From assembly GCA_031273145.1 (NCBI GenBank), contig JAISSL010000216.1:1-6316 (forward strand): a stretch of DNA of 6,316 bases, written 5' to 3'. Of this stretch, positions 5,540 to 6,316 are shown one piece after another. This DNA is from Zoogloeaceae bacterium. Lineage in GTDB: Bacteria; Pseudomonadota; Gammaproteobacteria; Burkholderiales; Rhodocyclaceae. Positions within the stretch are counted from its first letter, which is position 1; each line of letters begins with the position of its first letter. Position numbers and translations under genes: made by a program. The notes beneath the pieces are model-generated. The model had not been told where the DNA came from and did not search any database. It saw only the letters and a list, made by a program, of their open reading frames with translations.

Positions 5540-6316
5540 TTATGCGGTTTGCAAGACCCGTTCGCAAAAACGGCTGAGGCGGGTTGTCAGGTCTTCCTGC
5601 GAAGTCAGATAGGTACGCCAATCCAGCGCGCACAGGGTCAGGGTATCCAAGGCGGCAGGGTCATCGCGTAACCAGTGCCAGAAGCGGCGGGGAATTTCCT
5701 TGTCCGGGTCTGCGCCGTTCCAGAATCGCCAAAAATCCAGCAGCAAAGAATGCGGGCGGTAGCGTTTGGCAAAGGCAGCCAGTTTGGCATGATGCGCGTT
5801 ATCCGCCTGCGGATAGGCTTGCCAGACAAAAGGCTTACCCGCCCATTGGGCGCGGACGAACGAATCTTCGCCCCGCACAAAGTTGAAATCGGAAACGAAC
5901 AGGAGCGCATCAAAAGCCTCTTGCGACAGAAACGGAATGGGCAGCAGGCGGACAGAGCCAATCTGCCAGCCTGTATCGGGCAGCCTGCCCAGATGCGTAC
6001 AAAGGGCATTGAAGGGCTGTCCGGGCGGAATCAGGCAAAGGAGTGGGCGGCAGGAGGGCGCGTCTTTCCAGGCAGCAAAGAGGGCGGCAAGGGGCGCGTT
6101 TTCGTAGCAGAAGAGGGTAAGCAGCAGGGCTTCGGGCACATCCTCAATGCCAAGTGAAGCAAGAAAGGTCGTTCGGCAGACCGTTTGTTGCCGCGTAAAA
6201 ATATCGCATTCCCGCAGCAATCCGCCGCTCTCCATAGTAAAGCCGGGAAAGAAAAAGTGTGTGACAAGCGGCAGGCGCGGATGCGGCGAGGCAAGGCCAT
6301 GACAGCCTTCTATCCA
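5540..6316 (-). CDS. earP: Elongation factor P arginine rhamnosyltransferase EarP, N-terminus outside window
   Basis: EarP transfers rhamnose from dTDP-rhamnose to a conserved arginine of elongation factor P, which helps ribosomes through polyproline stretches. The 258 visible codons cover roughly the last two thirds of a protein usually about 370-390 residues long. The ATG at 6235 is internal: the frame is open to base 6316 and the upstream codons give WIEGCHGL.SPHPRLPL..FFFPGFT, typical EarP sequence. The C-terminal nucleotide-sugar domain shows the signature FVRGEDSFVRAQWAGKPFVW, with RGED at 5875-5864; the Glu of this motif is reported as essential in characterised EarP proteins. The frame ends with a TAA at 5540-5542, and the final 129 bp are one copy of the direct repeat. 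The catalytic N-terminal aspartates lie outside the window. The efp gene, commonly adjacent to earP, is not found downstream; the toxin-antitoxin operon is there instead. Confidence 0.93.
   Translation of the reverse strand, partial: WIEGCHGLASPHPRLPLVTHFFFPGFTMESGGLLRECDIFTRQQTVCRTTFLASLGIEDVPEALLLTLFCYENAPLAALFAAWKDAPSCRPLLCLIPPGQPFNALCTHLGRLPDTGWQIGSVRLLPIPFLSQEAFDALLFVSDFNFVRGEDSFVRAQWAGKPFVWQAYPQADNAHHAKLAAFAKRYRPHSLLLDFWRFWNGADPDKEIPRRFWHWLRDDPAALDTLTLCALDWRTYLTSQEDLTTRLSRFCERVLQTA
5543..5671 (-). repeat. Direct repeat, copy 2 (129 bp, 3' end of intact earP)
   Basis: Partner of 3569-3697. It begins two bases inside the last sense codon plus stop of earP, so the TAA stop codon itself belongs to the sequence unique to this side. 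Five of the eight differences from copy 1 change amino acids (two of them in one codon); three are silent. Confidence 0.95.

Noticed and set aside
5675..6157. Forward-strand frames opposite earP
   Set aside because: The reverse strand encodes clear EarP motifs here, so the forward frames are shadows.

Overview
The window looks like a betaproteobacterial chromosome segment (moderate confidence). The main clue is the gene entering from the right edge: its reverse-strand protein matches EarP, the arginine rhamnosyltransferase of elongation factor P, which is found mainly in betaproteobacteria and some gammaproteobacteria. The short GC-rich inverted repeats between genes fit such genomes. No rRNA, tRNA, CRISPR array, transposase or integrase was seen.

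Layout. (1) Bases 1-1551, forward: the 3' part of a multi-PAS diguanylate cyclase with an intact GGEEF active site and an RxxD inhibitory site. Its PAS domains are near-identical 390-bp tandem repeats. (2) 1552-1789: a convergent intergenic gap with a short direct repeat and a cluster of GC-rich palindromes. (3) 1790-3421, reverse: a 543-residue coiled-coil, alanine/glutamate-rich protein of unknown function, built from several internal duplications and carrying four 8-base homopolymer tracts. (4) 3563-3697, reverse: a detached second copy of the 3' end of earP. (5) 3748-5375, reverse: a two-gene operon encoding an AbiEii-type nucleotidyltransferase toxin and an AbiEi-like winged-helix antitoxin. 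The genes overlap by 4 bp and are driven by a strong promoter with a palindromic operator inside it. (6) 5540-6316, reverse: earP itself, with its N-terminal part beyond the window.

The most notable structure is the relation between (4), (5) and (6). The last 129 bp of earP (5543-5671) recur as a direct repeat at 3569-3697, with 8 mismatches and no gaps, and the toxin-antitoxin operon lies exactly between the copies. This looks like a mobile defence/addiction module inserted at the 3' end of a housekeeping gene while leaving an intact reading frame, similar to the 'insertion with long target duplication' described for restriction-modification genes. The cyclase is a signalling gene with no evident link to the rest. 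The coiled-coil gene lies downstream of the insertion on the same strand.
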